Assembly: GCA_951394405.1 (NCBI GenBank) | Contig: OX596343.1 | Coordinates: 2,108,001-2,172,000, forward strand | Direction of reading: 5' to 3' | Length of the DNA stretch: 64,000 nt | From: Coprinellus micaceus | Taxonomy: Eukaryota; Basidiomycota; Agaricomycetes; Agaricales; Psathyrellaceae | In this document: positions 11,790 through 23,950 of the stretch, in pieces | Position numbering within the stretch: position 1 is the first letter of the stretch | How the letters are laid out: each line of letters opens with the position of its first letter | Notes under the pieces: generated by a model | What the model saw: the letters and a program-made list of their open reading frames with translations, nothing else | Database searches by the model: none | What the model was told of the DNA's origin: nothing | Program-made: the position numbers and the translations under genes

Positions 11790-13182
11790 CAAGTCCCAGT
11801 ATGTCTCATACACAGACTACCTTCATTTGCTTATACCCCACCCAGTTCAGCAAGTAATCCTCACAAGATTGGTGGTTCATGTGGATCTTGGGCATTGTAG
11901 TCATGGGTTTTGTTGTGTCTCTCCTTTCTTTCTCCTTCTCTTTGAATATGTTCCTTTTCTGTGATGGACGTCAGACATACTGTCCCTGGTCCTGTCTTCA
12001 TGCGATCCAAACCTGTTCCATGACTCATATTATTTCCATTTATGCACACATTGGCTTTGAGACACATGGACAAGAGCATGAAATTTGAATTCAGGTCAGG
12101 ACATCAACTCTGTCATGTTTTTCATCTGGTGATTTTAGTCCATGGTATATGCTTAGCACTCAAGACTGACACTGTAAACAAGGAGCAATGTTGATCTACA
12201 TTGATGTCAGGTGTACTACAGGACAGCCTGAGTGCAGGAGAGGGTGTCAAGCAAGTGTCAGCTCAAAGGGAGAGTCTATAGTAATACAATGACTGTGAAT
12301 GAATATTAAACAACTATGATGATTGGTGAGGGTTGGTGCCAGGTGAACACTGTCACAGTCAGCCACAGCGACATTCCACAAACATATCAGGGTTGCAAGG
12401 TCTCACCTGCTGCTCCTGGCGTCACCCTGTACTGGGCAAGGAGTACACAGGGACTACATATAGTTTGTATATCCTGCAGAAGAATAGAGCTTGTAATGAT
12501 ACTAATCACAATGTATCTGTAGCCATGGCCCTATCCCATCCATTGACTAAGTCACTCCTTGAGGCCTTCCCCAAACTCTCCTGCTGTCACCAGGTCCCCT
12601 GCCAACAGGCTGAGACCCATCACCTGATAGCCTGGAGTTTGAACTTTGGTTGGGTTGTCTTGGGACGTGTCAAGTTGGATAGAACTCGGTAGCAACATGC
12701 GACACTTTGTTGTGCTGTGTCGGAAACTTGGGGATATTCTGTCGCTTCACCTCAGAATGAGGCTCTGTCCATAGGTCTGGTTGTAGTCTTTGTTGTCATT
12801 GTCATGGGTGGCATCGCTATAATCACTGTGTTCTGCCTAAAATTGATTTTCATGGTCCAGGTGGGAAAAGCTGACCTTGAACTATCTGGATGCGTCATGA
12901 ACCGCCTGTGATCACCTTGCCTTGGACTTTCAAGCCCACCTTGCTCGTTTCGTCCCAGACAACACCATTGCAACTAGAAACACTGGTTTCCCCTCAGCCC
13001 ATGGGCTTGAACCATCTGGGAATGCCAAGTTGGACTCACCTTGGCCTTGGTCTGGACATCCAATGTCCAGACCACCTTGAACTGACTGCTCCAGCAGGGG
13101 GAAGTCGGTTCAAGATGCTCCCAGCTGGTGAAAGGTGAGCAGGCCCTTATATAGCCACATTAATATTTTCTTCCCTTCGTTG
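11790..13182. other. Spacer downstream of ULD gene A
   Basis: The homology to the second copy ends near 12010. From there to the TIR element at 13183 there are only short open frames with no family resemblance. A short palindrome centred near 13062 (TCTGGACATCCAATGTCCAGA, 13051-13072) is present. Confidence 0.4.
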
Positions 13183-16100
13183 CACCTGGGTCACATCATT
13201 TCCCAGCAAAATTAGCTGGGCCTGCCCCCCCAGTATGCCCAGCTAAGTTTTCTGGGAAACCCTAACTGCCACAATGTTGCAAAAGCTCCTGGATTTTATG
13301 CCTGAAAAGGCATCAGGTCCCTATACCAATTGCGAAGGGTCGAGGAGGTCTCTGGGAGGTGTTCCCAGGGCGCTGTCAACGCCATCCTGGGATCAATAGT
13401 CGACAGCGCCGTCAGAATCCTTTGCGCCTGCTGTCTGCGCGCTGCCTAATAAGGCTTGCCATCAGCCGGACGCCCGTGCTCGCTGCCTCGCACAGTGAGC
13501 TCGCCCATTTCAGCAGGTCCTTCAGTTCTTGGCCTTTCCCTCTCAAAATTGGGGTGCGGATAGACCTGCATTACTCAATTTCATTGTAGTAGTTAACCTT
13601 GCTGAGTTGTGTAGGGCTCTGTTTGAAATTATGTATCAATATTTACTGACCACACGCACACTCGGGAGGGTAGATATCTGCCTCCAAAGCGGTGGGATGA
13701 GCATGGCGTCTTACTTGTGTGCTTCCAATGGCTGCTGGAAGACTTCAGAAAAGGTACAAAATGCTATTGACCGAGTTTTAGGTGCGGAGGTTTGCCTTTT
13801 GTCCTGCCCCCAGATCACACCAAATTGCCTGATAATGTAAGGAGTAGCTATGCTGCCACCCGATCCCCGAATTGAAGAATAGGCAAATTGGTGCTGCATA
13901 TTCAGAGATAGTTGGTTTGACCGATGGTGACTATTCTGTGATGTACAAACGGAAAGCATATCTGAGTATGCATGTTGTGACACGACTGTCTTATCTTTCT
14001 CTAGGCAGAATTGAAGCAGTGCGCATAAATTACTAGGCAAGGCACATCCAGTACAAATTATCAATGATGTTCAATCACTTGTACGTGCGGAATAGGAAGG
14101 TTGGCGCTGTATGCACTCTAACGTGCGCTAAACTTCATCAGTGCAAAATTAGGTGAGATCAGAAGACCTTAAAACAAATCTCAGCTTTGCAGACATTAGC
14201 CCTTGGCTCCATGCGTAGAAGGGAAAAGACTGAGTGGAAAATGAGCCAGTAGAAGCTGAGATATGGCGAAGAGACCTTCAAAACTGAGATAGCGTTCAAG
14301 ATTGATCTAGTGATGCTCGACTTACTGTGTGATTCCGCTGTCGTCAATACTGCTTTCCCTCATACCTTGCCGATTTCTCATCCGTTTTGCGGCATATCTT
14401 TTTTGTTATGCTCTAGTAGTGTTATGCTTTGCTTCACCTCCAGGCTTGCCCCCATATCTTTTTCCTCGTGACTCCCCCTTTCTCCCCTTTTTCTTTCTTC
14501 CCCTTTCTTTTCAACGCCTGCCTTTCTTTCTCTCTTGCTGGCCCCAGTCCCAACCCTCTCAATCTCCTCCGTCATCTTCTTTTCCAAACATTTTCTCTCT
14601 CTCTTATGACGTCATACACAGTTATCCATGACGTCATACATAGCCACCCCCGACTCATGCACAGCACACGCTTACTATGACTCCGCAGCTACCCCGCAGA
14701 TACCCCTGACTCATGCACAGTATGCGCTCCACTAATACTCCACTTACCCCACCACCTACTCCACTCGCCCCACTATGACCTCACTATATCATCATACGCA
14801 GCTAACCCATGACTCATACCAAAGTAGTATAAAGACCCCATTAGCTAGACCCATGTACTCTAGCTTGTTATACTTTAATCTTAGTCCCCTTTCGCTCCCT
14901 CTCCACTCTGAATCCCTTTCAAGCTCCTGAACAACTCCTGGCTCCCTTGTCAAAGACCCACGCATTCATTTGCCTCCTTGTCAAGAACACCACTCCACAA
15001 GACTCCCCTTGCACCACGCACAATGTAAAGACAGCGAACTCCGCTTCGAACCTTCCACAGTCCACTACTGCCTAGTAGTGAACCCACCATGTGACAACAC
15101 CCGACTTGACAAGAAGATCAACCAACTTGTAAGCATCGAGAGTATCCGTGGACTCCTGACATTTCTTAGATGAACAATCAAGTCTGATACCAGTGCAATG
15201 TTCTATCGACGAATAGGCGTGTGACTGACCCGCGCGACATCCCAGAAGCTATTAGGAATAGGGGGATAGTACAACAACCAGCAACCCGAGCCGTGATGAC
15301 GATAGACTTGCCTAGAAGACCGCCCAACTAGGAAGTATCTATAAGTATCTGTGGACCCCTGACGTTTCTTAGATGAACATACAGATCCGATACCAGTACA
15401 ACGTGCTATTGTCTGAGGACACTTAGACGTGTGACTGACCCACACGACATCCCAGAAGCTATTAGGAATAGGGGGATAGTCCGACTAAGAGAGCCGGCCA
15501 GTGACGGACAACGCAAACTCCCTCATCGAGGTCGTAACAAGTAGATGCACTTGTCTCATCTAAGCCGCTCAAAAAGCCCTCATACCGAACCTTCACTTTC
15601 AGGGGATGTCATTGCATGAATTAAGGGCCCAAAGGTATCCGTAGCGTGGGGGGTGTGCTAAGCTGGCAGGACCGTGCTTAAGCGATAAATGGTACATTTG
15701 TCTCACTTAATTGTCAGATATGGGCCCATCCACATGCATCTCTCACCAGCAGGGGCTAGGTCAATCGTTTGTGTACCAGAGGCTCTTTAAATGTCTGGGA
15801 TGTTGTCAGTGCGGAGGAAGTTCTAATGTGCCTAAATATAGTGACAGATGGCAGGTGGGGTTTGACTAGGGATGAGGCAGACCATTTACTCAGTGGTCAG
15901 CGTCTTTTACATACCACAGCCTTGGCAACAAAGGTAAGTATGACCCCGATATACTTCTAGGCTTAAGGTTAAGACTGTCCTATGGAAGGCACCAAGGGCT
16001 TCCCAAGTAGATTGTAAAATGCAGTCATTTCTATGTACTGCCAAGGTTATATCTGTGTGGCCAGATACATGGCTAGAATCCACGCTGAGGCTGGCACTGG

Positions 16101-16567
16101 AGGGAATGAGTTTATTTGCAAGTTATGCTATGTACCTGTGCTCCTCTGCATCTCAAAACGTGGGAATAGGAACAGGAGTATTACATGAAGCCACATACCA
16201 AAATCTATAACTTTGGACATAGCGGGAGGCGCTGTGGTAAAATGGGCAAGCTCGCCGTCCCCAACAGCGAGCATGGGTGTCCGACTGATGGCAAGCCTTA
16301 TTGGGCAATGCGCAGACAGCAGGCACGAAGGATTCTGACAGCTCTGTCGACCATTGATCCCAGGATGGCGTTGACAGTGCCCTGGGAACACCTCCCAGAA
16401 ACCTCCTCGACCCTTCGCAATTGGTATAGGGACCTGATGCCTTTTCAGGCATAAAATCCAGGAGCTTTTGCAACATTGTGGCAGTTAGGGTTTCCCAGAA
16501 AACTTAGTTGGGCATACTGGGGGGGTAGGCCCAGCTAATTTTGCTGGAAAATGATGTGACCCAGGTG
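13183..16567. mobile_element. Non-autonomous TIR transposon with long terminal inverted repeats, hAT-like target size
   Basis: Inverted arms of about 330 bp lie at 13183-13516 and 16236-16567; the outer ends read CACCTGGGTCACATC and its complement. Flanking 8-bp direct repeats, CTTCGTTG at 13175-13182 and CTTTGTTG at 16568-16575 (7 of 8 identical), mark the target-site duplication. The arms contain smaller inverted words (GCCCAGCTAA and its complement). No transposase is visible inside, so it is non-autonomous or internally decayed. The interior at 13517-14414 and 15545-16235 holds only short open frames. A 1.1-kb solo LTR later landed inside it, so the original element was about 2.3 kb. Assignment to hAT rests only on the 8-bp duplication. 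Confidence 0.8.
14420..15539 (+). mobile_element. Solo LTR of a Ty3/gypsy element, long subfamily
   Basis: It begins TGTTATGC and ends GTCGTAACA, so the ends are TG...CA with a TGTTA/TAACA inverted terminus. A perfect 5-bp target duplication AGTAG occurs at 14415-14419 and 15540-15544. A TATAAA promoter motif lies at 14828-14833. It is homologous to the LTRs at 29079, 48661 and 61761. Relative to the two short copies it carries an internal duplication of about 210 bp (15124-15272 and 15326-15483, each ending in the GAAGCTATTAGGAATAGGGG word). No internal retroelement sequence is attached, so it is a solo LTR left by LTR-LTR recombination. Confidence 0.93.
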
Positions 16568-16732
16568 CTTTGTTGACCACCTCAAACCATGTTCTGGTTT
16601 TGTGCCCCATGTCACTAGTACTCTCAGAGGATGACACCCTGAGCTTGTCGAGTCTTGATGTCCAAGAAGCACACAAGGTGGGTACTTGTCCTCCATTATC
16701 TTAGGGTGTAGCTCAACGATGCGAGGCAGGCT

Positions 16733-17122
16733 ATGTGGTCTGCCCTTATGGACCTTGATGACAATGAGATCGATGACAGCTTGAGGGAGGCGTATGGCTG
16801 TGGGAACGCCCTGAAACCGTGCTCCAACGACGGAGATGCCAATGCCATGAAAGATATCGAAAGCAGGCTTACAGAACGCAGGGGAGAAGACCAGAATTCC
16901 AAGGAGGACGAGACAGACTGCGGGGAGGGAGCCGGTGTAAGCGAGGAGGAGGAGGAGGAGGAGGAGGACAGTGAGGCAGATACAACTATCCTTGTCAGTG
17001 TGCACAAGTTTACCCATTTCCCTACTCCTGAGAACGATATCGGCTGCTCCCCACAAACCAAGCACTTGAGAAGCTGGCGGTGCAAGGAGATGAGGGAGCT
17101 GAAGGCCATATCAGTCTCTTGA
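16733..17122 (+). CDS. Unrecognised acidic open frame
   Basis: Open frame of 129 codons with an acidic run of about eight glutamates in the middle, encoded by a GAG/GGA microsatellite at about 16943-16970. A possible 5' exon ends at about 16679 before GTGGGT, with an acceptor near 16710. It may be part of the gene continued at 17290-17969. I recognise no family. Confidence 0.3.
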   Translation: MWSALMDLDDNEIDDSLREAYGCGNALKPCSNDGDANAMKDIESRLTERRGEDQNSKEDETDCGEGAGVSEEEEEEEEDSEADTTILVSVHKFTHFPTPENDIGCSPQTKHLRSWRCKEMRELKAISVS

Positions 17123-17289
17123 CGTCCTCCACACCCCATACCGACACTCAAAGAACAGCAAGCAGAGTGGGTCCTTCACCATGGTCCTCACCCTGTTGAT
17201 GTATGGTTCAAACGGGCACTCAAAAAGTCACAAGTACCTAGGATGTTACTCTCAACTCTGGTTGGATCGCTGGCGCGTTGCTTGTCAGT

Positions 17290-17969
17290 ATGTTGGATGA
17301 AGACCCGGTGATGGTGACCACTGGTGTCAGAGCATACAAGGTAAGCTATCTGGCGATTCGGGTTGGTTTTTGCTAAAACTCTTTTCTGCTAGCATGTTGA
17401 TAATACGAGCATTTACGAGGATGATTCTACCTTCACGTTTGAGTTTACAATACAAGTTCCTGCAAGCAGTGGCTTCATGTGCTACTACCTGACTAGCCCC
17501 ACCTTCATCCTCGATGCATGGAAAGGCATTGCCGGGGATCGCTCTGCTCCGCTTTGGGTTGACTATCGCATTGGCCCCAGCCCCATGTACTGGACATCAC
17601 GATTGGAGGCTATTGAGATGGTTCAGGAATCAGACTTGCAGCCTCAGCCAATGGAATACCACGCAGGGGATTGCACTTCGGAGCTGGTGCAACACGCTTA
17701 CAGTGAGTTCTTCTTGATACTCAGCTTATCTCTCAACACTTATTTGCCACTAGCGAGGTTCTTTCACCGACTGCAAGTTCGAGGCCTTGGATTATCCACT
17801 CAGTGCAGCAGATTCCCTTGCAGCCAACTTGACTGCACCACACCCATCAACCGTGGAAGTTGAGTCTCCCTGCACCAAGTACCTCAATCGTTGCTGGAGG
17901 ATCATTGGGAGAGAGGAATCACCATTACGTCGGGGTCAGGCTCTTGGGGACATATTAAATACTGTCTAG
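17290..17969 (+). CDS. Unrecognised three-exon gene, probably partial
   Basis: Exons 17290-17340, 17393-17702 and 17758-17969 join in phase (the third uses an acceptor at CGAG) and give about 190 aa ending at the stop at 17967-17969. The sequence is compositionally normal (for example ILDAWKGIAGDRSAPLWVDY and DYPLSAADSLAANLTAP), so it looks like a real coding remnant, but I do not recognise the family. It may have extended upstream through 16580-17122 before the TIR element arrived at 13183-16567. The last 13 bases overlap the start of a 46-bp tandem duplication. Confidence 0.4.
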
Positions 17970-18048
17970 AATTATCTTCTTTAATGTTAATGTACCCTCC
18001 TCAAATACTGTCTAGAATTATCTTCTTTAATGTTAATGTACCCTCCTC
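17957..18048 (+). repeat. 46-bp tandem duplication
   Basis: Two essentially identical units, 17957-18002 and 18003-18048, each beginning AAATACTGTCTAG and ending TACCCTCCTC. The identity suggests a recent slippage or replication event. Confidence 0.95.
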
Positions 18049-21000
18049 AAATGCTGAAGTGATTCTCGATCTTAATAGGACAGCATTGATACACCTGGTT
18101 CCAGGCTACCTGTATAAAAACGCGAATTATACCCAATTGTCATCGTATTCGTGTTCCTAACTCACGATCGTGAACGACTGAGGGACAACGAGAGCTGTGA
18201 GACGCCCCACTTGACAGCTGTGCTAAGGAGAACCCCGGAACGAGGAGATCGAGCATGGGCGCTTAGCAGATTAGATTTGTGATCTTATCACACCCAAATA
18301 CAAGATGCTGAGAACCGAGAACCGAAGGGAAGCGACTTGTCTGCCTGGCACACAAGAGTCGTGATCCTGCACATACCAAACGAGGCATGCCCAGGCACAG
18401 GACCAATGCTAAATCCACGAAGACGCATAGAGATCGAAAAGATGTGTAGATACTGCAACGAGTAAAGATCATCGAGAGACGTACGAGCCATACACAAGCG
18501 AGTGTGCATAGGGAATATCTGTTGTCACTGACGGACTCACAAATGGTCGACGGGGTGGGGTCACGGATAGGGGCGGTTGGAGAAACCTCGCACATGGATA
18601 GCCTCACGATCACAGGTACCACTGGTCACCACCAGCTAGCCGAGTAATGATCGGAAGTTGCATGGTTGATAAGCGCCCGCATGCGGACACAGGGGTCTTG
18701 ATCACAAATGTGAATACTGCAGGAGTGTAGGCCTGGAGATAGGCAGTGTGCCAAGGGGGACCCTCATGCGTCCCACTCCCGTGAATATGTCGTCGACATT
18801 ATATGTTTGGTACTAAGACACCTCGCAACCCATTTGAATCGATAGGAGAAATACTTCCCAAAGGGAATATCGGAGACTCATACCATTGACATGTCAACTG
18901 ATAAGATAACCATTCATGAAGCCCAACACACACTCCCTCTTAAACTGATTGCACATCGCAGATCACACAAAGTGATTGTAAGGCCTCCCCGTCAATCCAG
19001 CAGAAGCATCAGATGCCCAGAAGTCTGGTTACTGGTCCCATGTTTGTTTTGAAGACCATTGAACCTTAATTTTGAGACTCCGAATGATGAGGAAATAATG
19101 CCTCAATGGTTTAACATCTCACACCAGAGCTGCACTCCACAGCTAAACCACATGACACACAGCCCATTCTCAAGACGCACAGCCTTGCGCAATCTGGAAT
19201 GCCACATGCTAAATGCGATTAGTGAGCGCCTAACTGAAGCGTGTAGTCAAATTCTCCCTATAAGGAAGGACCACCACAGCCTTGTCAGTGCTGACTGATC
19301 CCGCGGGAAGAAATACTCTTTGATTCGTCAGACTTGGAGAGCAACCGACTCATGCTGACTGATCCTGCAGGAAGAAACTCCAATGATTCGTCAGACTCAA
19401 GGAATATTTTCCCGTCAAACATAGCCTTCAGGAGCCTAGACCAGTTATCGCTTATTCATGCGTGAACGTCTCAAGACAATCTACCCTCAAATGGGTTGAG
19501 TTTTCTCACAAAGCACCACTTTCCTTCCTGTGATTATTCATCACCTTTTCTAGTTTTTCCCAGTAGTGTAGAAATTACTATGTATGGATTGAAGGCAGTG
19601 CAGCCTCTCGAACAGTATATAAGGAGGAGCAAAGCCACCCACAGACAGCACTATCTCAGAAGGTTGAACCTGAAGTTTCACTCTGTCCTAGTCACCAAAG
19701 TCTTCGACCCCGTAGTGCTCGGAGCATAGTACTAGCACGTCTTCATCCCAGTTGCGCTTGAAGCCTAGTCCGTCCTGCTTGATTTGTTCCTATAGTATTC
19801 AAAGTTCACAGAAACTTGTACTATATCCCTGTTACGACGTATCGACCACACACCTCTATCCTATTCTACGTTGTACTAGAATACGGAGAATCACACCTCT
19901 CTATCAACTCAACCTCTATTCCTTTCCCTAATATTGCTGATTGCATAGCTACAGGATTCGTCTAGTGACAATCTTTGTACTTTTGCATATCTACTCTCTG
20001 ATTTTGTACCGCTTTGTACGAATCATACCTACAAGTTATTTTGCCAGGAAACCAGCAAACCCAATCATCTTGGGTGGAACCTCTCAAAACTGGAATAGGC
20101 CGAACAACGCAGTTTCCGCCGAAACCCAGAAGGTAACCACTACCTTGTCGACAACGGCTTCAACGCCGAGACTAATAATAGCCACCCCAACGTGTGCTAG
20201 TTTCCCTGTTTTCTCTTTTCTCTCTATTTCTATCTCTTATCCACATGTTTATGCTTATCTTGTTATGTTCCTGGTCTCACTCTCAATTTCTTTTTGTTTA
20301 TATGTTCACTCTCTCTTATCTACACACAGCCACGAAAACCTGTATATAACCTAGCGATCCATAGACGCAAAATACCATAGCGGCCCTAGTGCAGATTTGT
20401 TTGTTTTGGTTCGAGTGCATGCAACTGTGATTCAGTGGCTCCTAGTGAAATTGGACATAGCGAAATTGTGATCAAGTTGTGCTCAGAGTTGCAAGCAAAG
20501 TGTGTCAGACTGTCCCAAGAAAGATTGTGTGTGCTATCTTGCATTTTGTGAGATCTTGAAGTCCTTGAGTCGAGCTTTGTGTTCCTCGGACCTATGCTTG
20601 AGGTTGCTTAGAGAACTCCTACGTTCCCCCTTTGCACTCATGTCTTGTTGCATCTAGTTTGTTGATCTTGTATCACAGCTGTAAACCAACTCCCCGCCCA
20701 TACTCACGTACATGTATTATCCCCAATCCCCCCCTTAAGAAAGAGAGTGTGTGTGTTGGTAGTGTGTTTGTTGGTTGTGGTTGTGTGCACACATTCACGT
20801 CTAGGCCGTAGCACCCGCATCAGCGTACGGAGCCCTTTTGTGCTTGTCAGGTTGAGGAGGGGCTGACGATTTCAAACTCCGATGGCAGTGCTGATGCCAT
20901 GGTTGAGCGTTGTCTCTAGCTTCAAGACCACCACGATGTAACCTCCCCTGGGCCATTTCTTGAGTGTCCTCCAGTCTGCACTGGGCACTAGATACAAATA

Positions 21001-21215
21001 TTGAACAAAATCAACTTGCCAAACTCAGAGCACTCAATGGTGGTGTGTGTGGTGCATGCTCATCTTGGATCACCTTGACTTTCCTGGAATTCTTGGTTCC
21101 AGCTCCAACCATCTTGCTGGCTTCATGACACATCCTTTCTCTCTTTCTCTCTTCTCTATCTCTCTATCCAGCACCATCACTCTTCTAGGCCCCTCCTGGA
21201 ACGCAAAATTAGAGA
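18049..21215. other. Gene-poor region with an LTR-like promoter block
   Basis: No recognisable protein in about 3.2 kb. Two direct repeats with a 64-bp period (19291-19335 and 19355-19399, both starting CTGACTGATCC and ending GATTCGTCAGACT) stand upstream of a TATATAA motif at about 19615. The arrangement of upstream repeats, TATA and then an AT-rich transcribed-looking stretch to about 19930 is like a decayed LTR, but I could not find matching ends or a target duplication. CT-rich sequence at 21139-21172 precedes the Plavaka gene. Confidence 0.3.
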
Positions 21216-21520
21216 ATGGCCAAGGTACAGAGCTATGATCTCGTTCCAGTCACCACCCCACCTAACAATTATCAGGACAAGAAGAAGAAAAATCACTACA
21301 ATGTTCCCTGTGGGTGCTAACAGTGTGGCAACATGAAGCAGGTTCCTCAGCATGTACGGCAGCAGCACCTCAAGCGTGACCGTCTGGAAGAACAGGAGCA
21401 GCTGGCTGCCCTGCTACAAGCTCACCATGCCACTCAGCAGGCCGCCACTGCCATTCCAACATCTGGCAGAACCGTTCGGGCGGTCTTCTCAAATCTGGTT
21501 CCATCCAACCAGGCCTACCT

Positions 21521-21612
21521 CATCTCAGTCACTATGGAACGACCCCCTTAAGGCCCCATTGGAACACTAAATTAATAGGCCTTCAAGGGGGTCGTTCCAT
21601 AGTGACTGAGAT
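21521..21612. mobile_element. 92-bp hairpin MITE inside the Plavaka gene
   Basis: A nearly perfect palindrome beginning CATCTCAGTCACTATGG and ending with its complement, flanked by an exact 8-bp target duplication GCCTACCT (21513-21520 and 21613-21620). Its sequence equals the terminal hairpin of the larger elements whose ends lie at 27224 and 59667, so it is a minimal derivative of that family. It splits the Plavaka reading frame between NQAYL and TDYV. Confidence 0.93.
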
Positions 21613-22699
21613 GCCTACCTCACAGACTACGTCCCCCTTGAAACACATCAAGGGCAGGGCACAATACGGGATTTGGAGCTGCAGGCGGCAGCTGTTCGTC
21701 AGGATGGCACCATCTATGGCAACGCCAGCCTCCCTGCACCCAGCGACATGGGTAACAGCATCAACACCATGGAACTCCAGACCCCAGACACAGCACCCAC
21801 TCAGCCCAAGTATCAAGCCAAGCAGCAAGACCCCATATGTGATGATGACTGGGAAGATCCGCCAGAAGATGTCTCTACCCCATTGAACACAGCTTCCATA
21901 GCACCGTGCCCAGTGCCTCCACCTCCACCCAACAGCAACTCTGCTCCCAGCATGGTGCCTCAGTGTGTTTGCCCCATCGCATCATTTGTGCCCATGTCAA
22001 AAGAGCAAGAAAACTTGCCAGATCCGTTCCTAACCTCCATAGCTACAACACCTCCATCGCCCCCACCTGGGCCAGACGAGGTTCACCCTCAGCCAGGCAT
22101 CTACCTCCTTTATATGCTGGCTTCCCGGCTTCACCTCCAATACCACCTTCTCTTCTGAGCCTGCAACATACTCGTCACTGTAGGCTTGCTAATCATCAAG
22201 TCCTTTGCCGTCGTCATTTCCGACCCCACACCATTGGTTGCCCTTCCACGCATCATGGCCCAACTCGATGTGGAACTGGTATTTGACATTCTCCCCCTAT
22301 GCCCCCAATGCCTCGAAGTCTATCCCCGTTCACCCGATACATCCTCAACCTGTCAGAAATGCTCATCTCCAATGTTCAAGCCCACCAAGTCTGGAACACT
22401 CCCTTCACCCAACCAGCCACGTACTCCATTGCTCCAAGCACCCTTTATGAACATCCAATTGCAGCTAGCGAACATCCTTCCCATCCCTGGAGTTGAGGAA
22501 GAGATGGATTAATGGCATGCAAAGCCCAGGCATGCACATCGGTACACAGACATCTTTGATGGTGCTGTTACCAAGTCTCTGCAAGCTCCCGACGGCACCC
22601 CCTTTTTCAAAAATGGGCTTGGTGATGAGAAGGGTCCCGATGGGGAGTTAAAGATAGGTCTTACTCTTGGTCTAGATTGGTACCTCTCAATCCTTCATG

Positions 22700-23950
22700 G
22701 GCATTTGATTTCCATTCAATGATGTTCTCTCAGGTTCTCATATCTCCGTAGCCAAATTGCACTTGTGTAGTAGCCAATGCTCTGCATGGCCTGTTATGAG
22801 TCCTCCTTGTAAGCGGTCACAGCATCCCATGTACTGAAATACATGTCCATACATATGTTCAAGCTGTTGGAAGTGGTCAATTGACAGCCTAGACTTGATA
22901 TTGGTGCAGTGCTATATGTGACTGTATCCCACAGGTGACGAGCCTGTGTATGGGGAATGTTTAAGGCCCCATAGTGTCAACATCTGCACACTGTCTATCC
23001 ATAGGGTGGTAGCTCAGTGGTAGAGCATCCAGTCTAGTCAACGGATGGTCCCAGGTTCAATTCCTGGTCACTCCAATACTTTAACACAAGCAGGTTAACA
23101 AAAAAAAATATTTAATCATGCATGCTGTAGGTCGGCAAGACATGCTGTCCGCTCTGAAGGCTCGAGCAGCAAGTATGAATATAGATGGTGACTGTAGTGT
23201 ACAAGAATGAACTACTGAATGCGAAGCATGACTGTGAGTGATGGTGTTGCTAGATTACGCGACTCGACGCATTTTGTGCATAGCCCCTGAGTAACCACCA
23301 CAATGTTGTACATGACTTGGCATCCACCCCGTCCATAACACACACCAGAGAACCCCCTCACACAGGTTGCATTCTTCAACTGCTACAAATATCCACACTT
23401 TGCTTGCATTTAACCCAGACTTGATTTATTGTCCAAGAAATTAGTTGCATCCTTCTGGAATTGAATCCATGCACACTCGAAAAATAGGACCAAAATAGGA
23501 ATGCACTTTCCTGGACTTGAACTTGCGCCCCCTTGGATGGCCATCACAGCCACCAGGACCAGACTTACATGACTTCACCCTCTGCCACACCAGTGAAGCC
23601 TGTGGTGGGGCATGACATCATTGCCTTTAACAAGTTTGGTTGTAACATGTTAGAATAAGAATTAAAAGAAATACTTTTACAATCAATATATATTGTGTGC
23701 ACACTCTCAACCTGTACAAAATTCAAATAATGGGCAAAGAATGTGGAATCCAAGCACCACTTGGGCATCCACCATAGGAAAGGGATGGCATCACACATGG
23801 CCCAGCCAAACAGCACATAAACAAGGTCGAAATCAAGCGTCACCAGTCCCAGCCAGCACACGTGACTGGCCAAATTGATTGCATCACTCGCACATCACAA
23901 ATAATGGCACCTTCCTAAAGTTGAATTCAAGCGTCACAGCACGTGACTCC
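22700..23950. other. Insertion within the Plavaka gene
   Basis: Conserved Plavaka coding sequence stops after GLDWYL (about 22685) and resumes near 24035 with TSNLMLVAIMSGPKEQ. The 1.3 kb between them has no transposase similarity and contains the tRNA-like sequence at 23003-23075 with an A-rich stretch at 23098-23108. I did not find inverted ends or a target duplication for the insert. Confidence 0.5.
23003..23075 (+). tRNA. tRNA-like sequence with A and B boxes (tRNA pseudogene or SINE head)
   Basis: The D arm is perfect (GCTC..GAGC, box A TAGCTCAGTGG) and the T arm is perfect (CCAGG-TTCAATT-CCTGG, box B GGTTCAATTCC). The acceptor ends AGGGTGG and TCACTCC pair at six of seven positions. 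The anticodon arm does not fold properly: CATCC/GGATG can pair but leaves a 12-nt loop and no clear anticodon. It is therefore more likely a tRNA-derived SINE head or pseudogene than a working tRNA. An A-rich run follows at 23098-23108. Confidence 0.45.

Larger units (their letters stand above)
5820..12010 (+). repeat. Segmental duplication, copy A
   Basis: This stretch is collinear and same-strand with 42770-48600. Anchor matches run along the whole length: the AGAATCCATAG block near 5848 and 42793, the TCTCCGTTG block near 7165 and 43700, the ACGTAGGTCTTCGTCGTACAG stretch near 7470 and 44016, the CACACTTAAGCGCCCGT word near 9003 and 45614, then the ULD gene and its downstream flank to about 12010 and 48600. 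The first 3.3 kb is low-complexity GC-rich sequence with CT-rich and CCGT-rich tracts (about 6085-6125 and 6710-6790) and no recognisable protein. Minus-strand frames at 8333-8698 and 44912-45208 have alignable products, so a decayed minus-strand gene is possible there. Confidence 0.75.

Noticed and set aside
18049..19930. A copia-type solo LTR
   Set aside because: TATA and upstream direct repeats are suggestive, but no matching TG...CA ends or target duplication could be found.
23003..23075. Functional tRNA gene
   Set aside because: The anticodon arm cannot form a standard 5-bp stem with a 7-nt loop, and no anticodon can be assigned.
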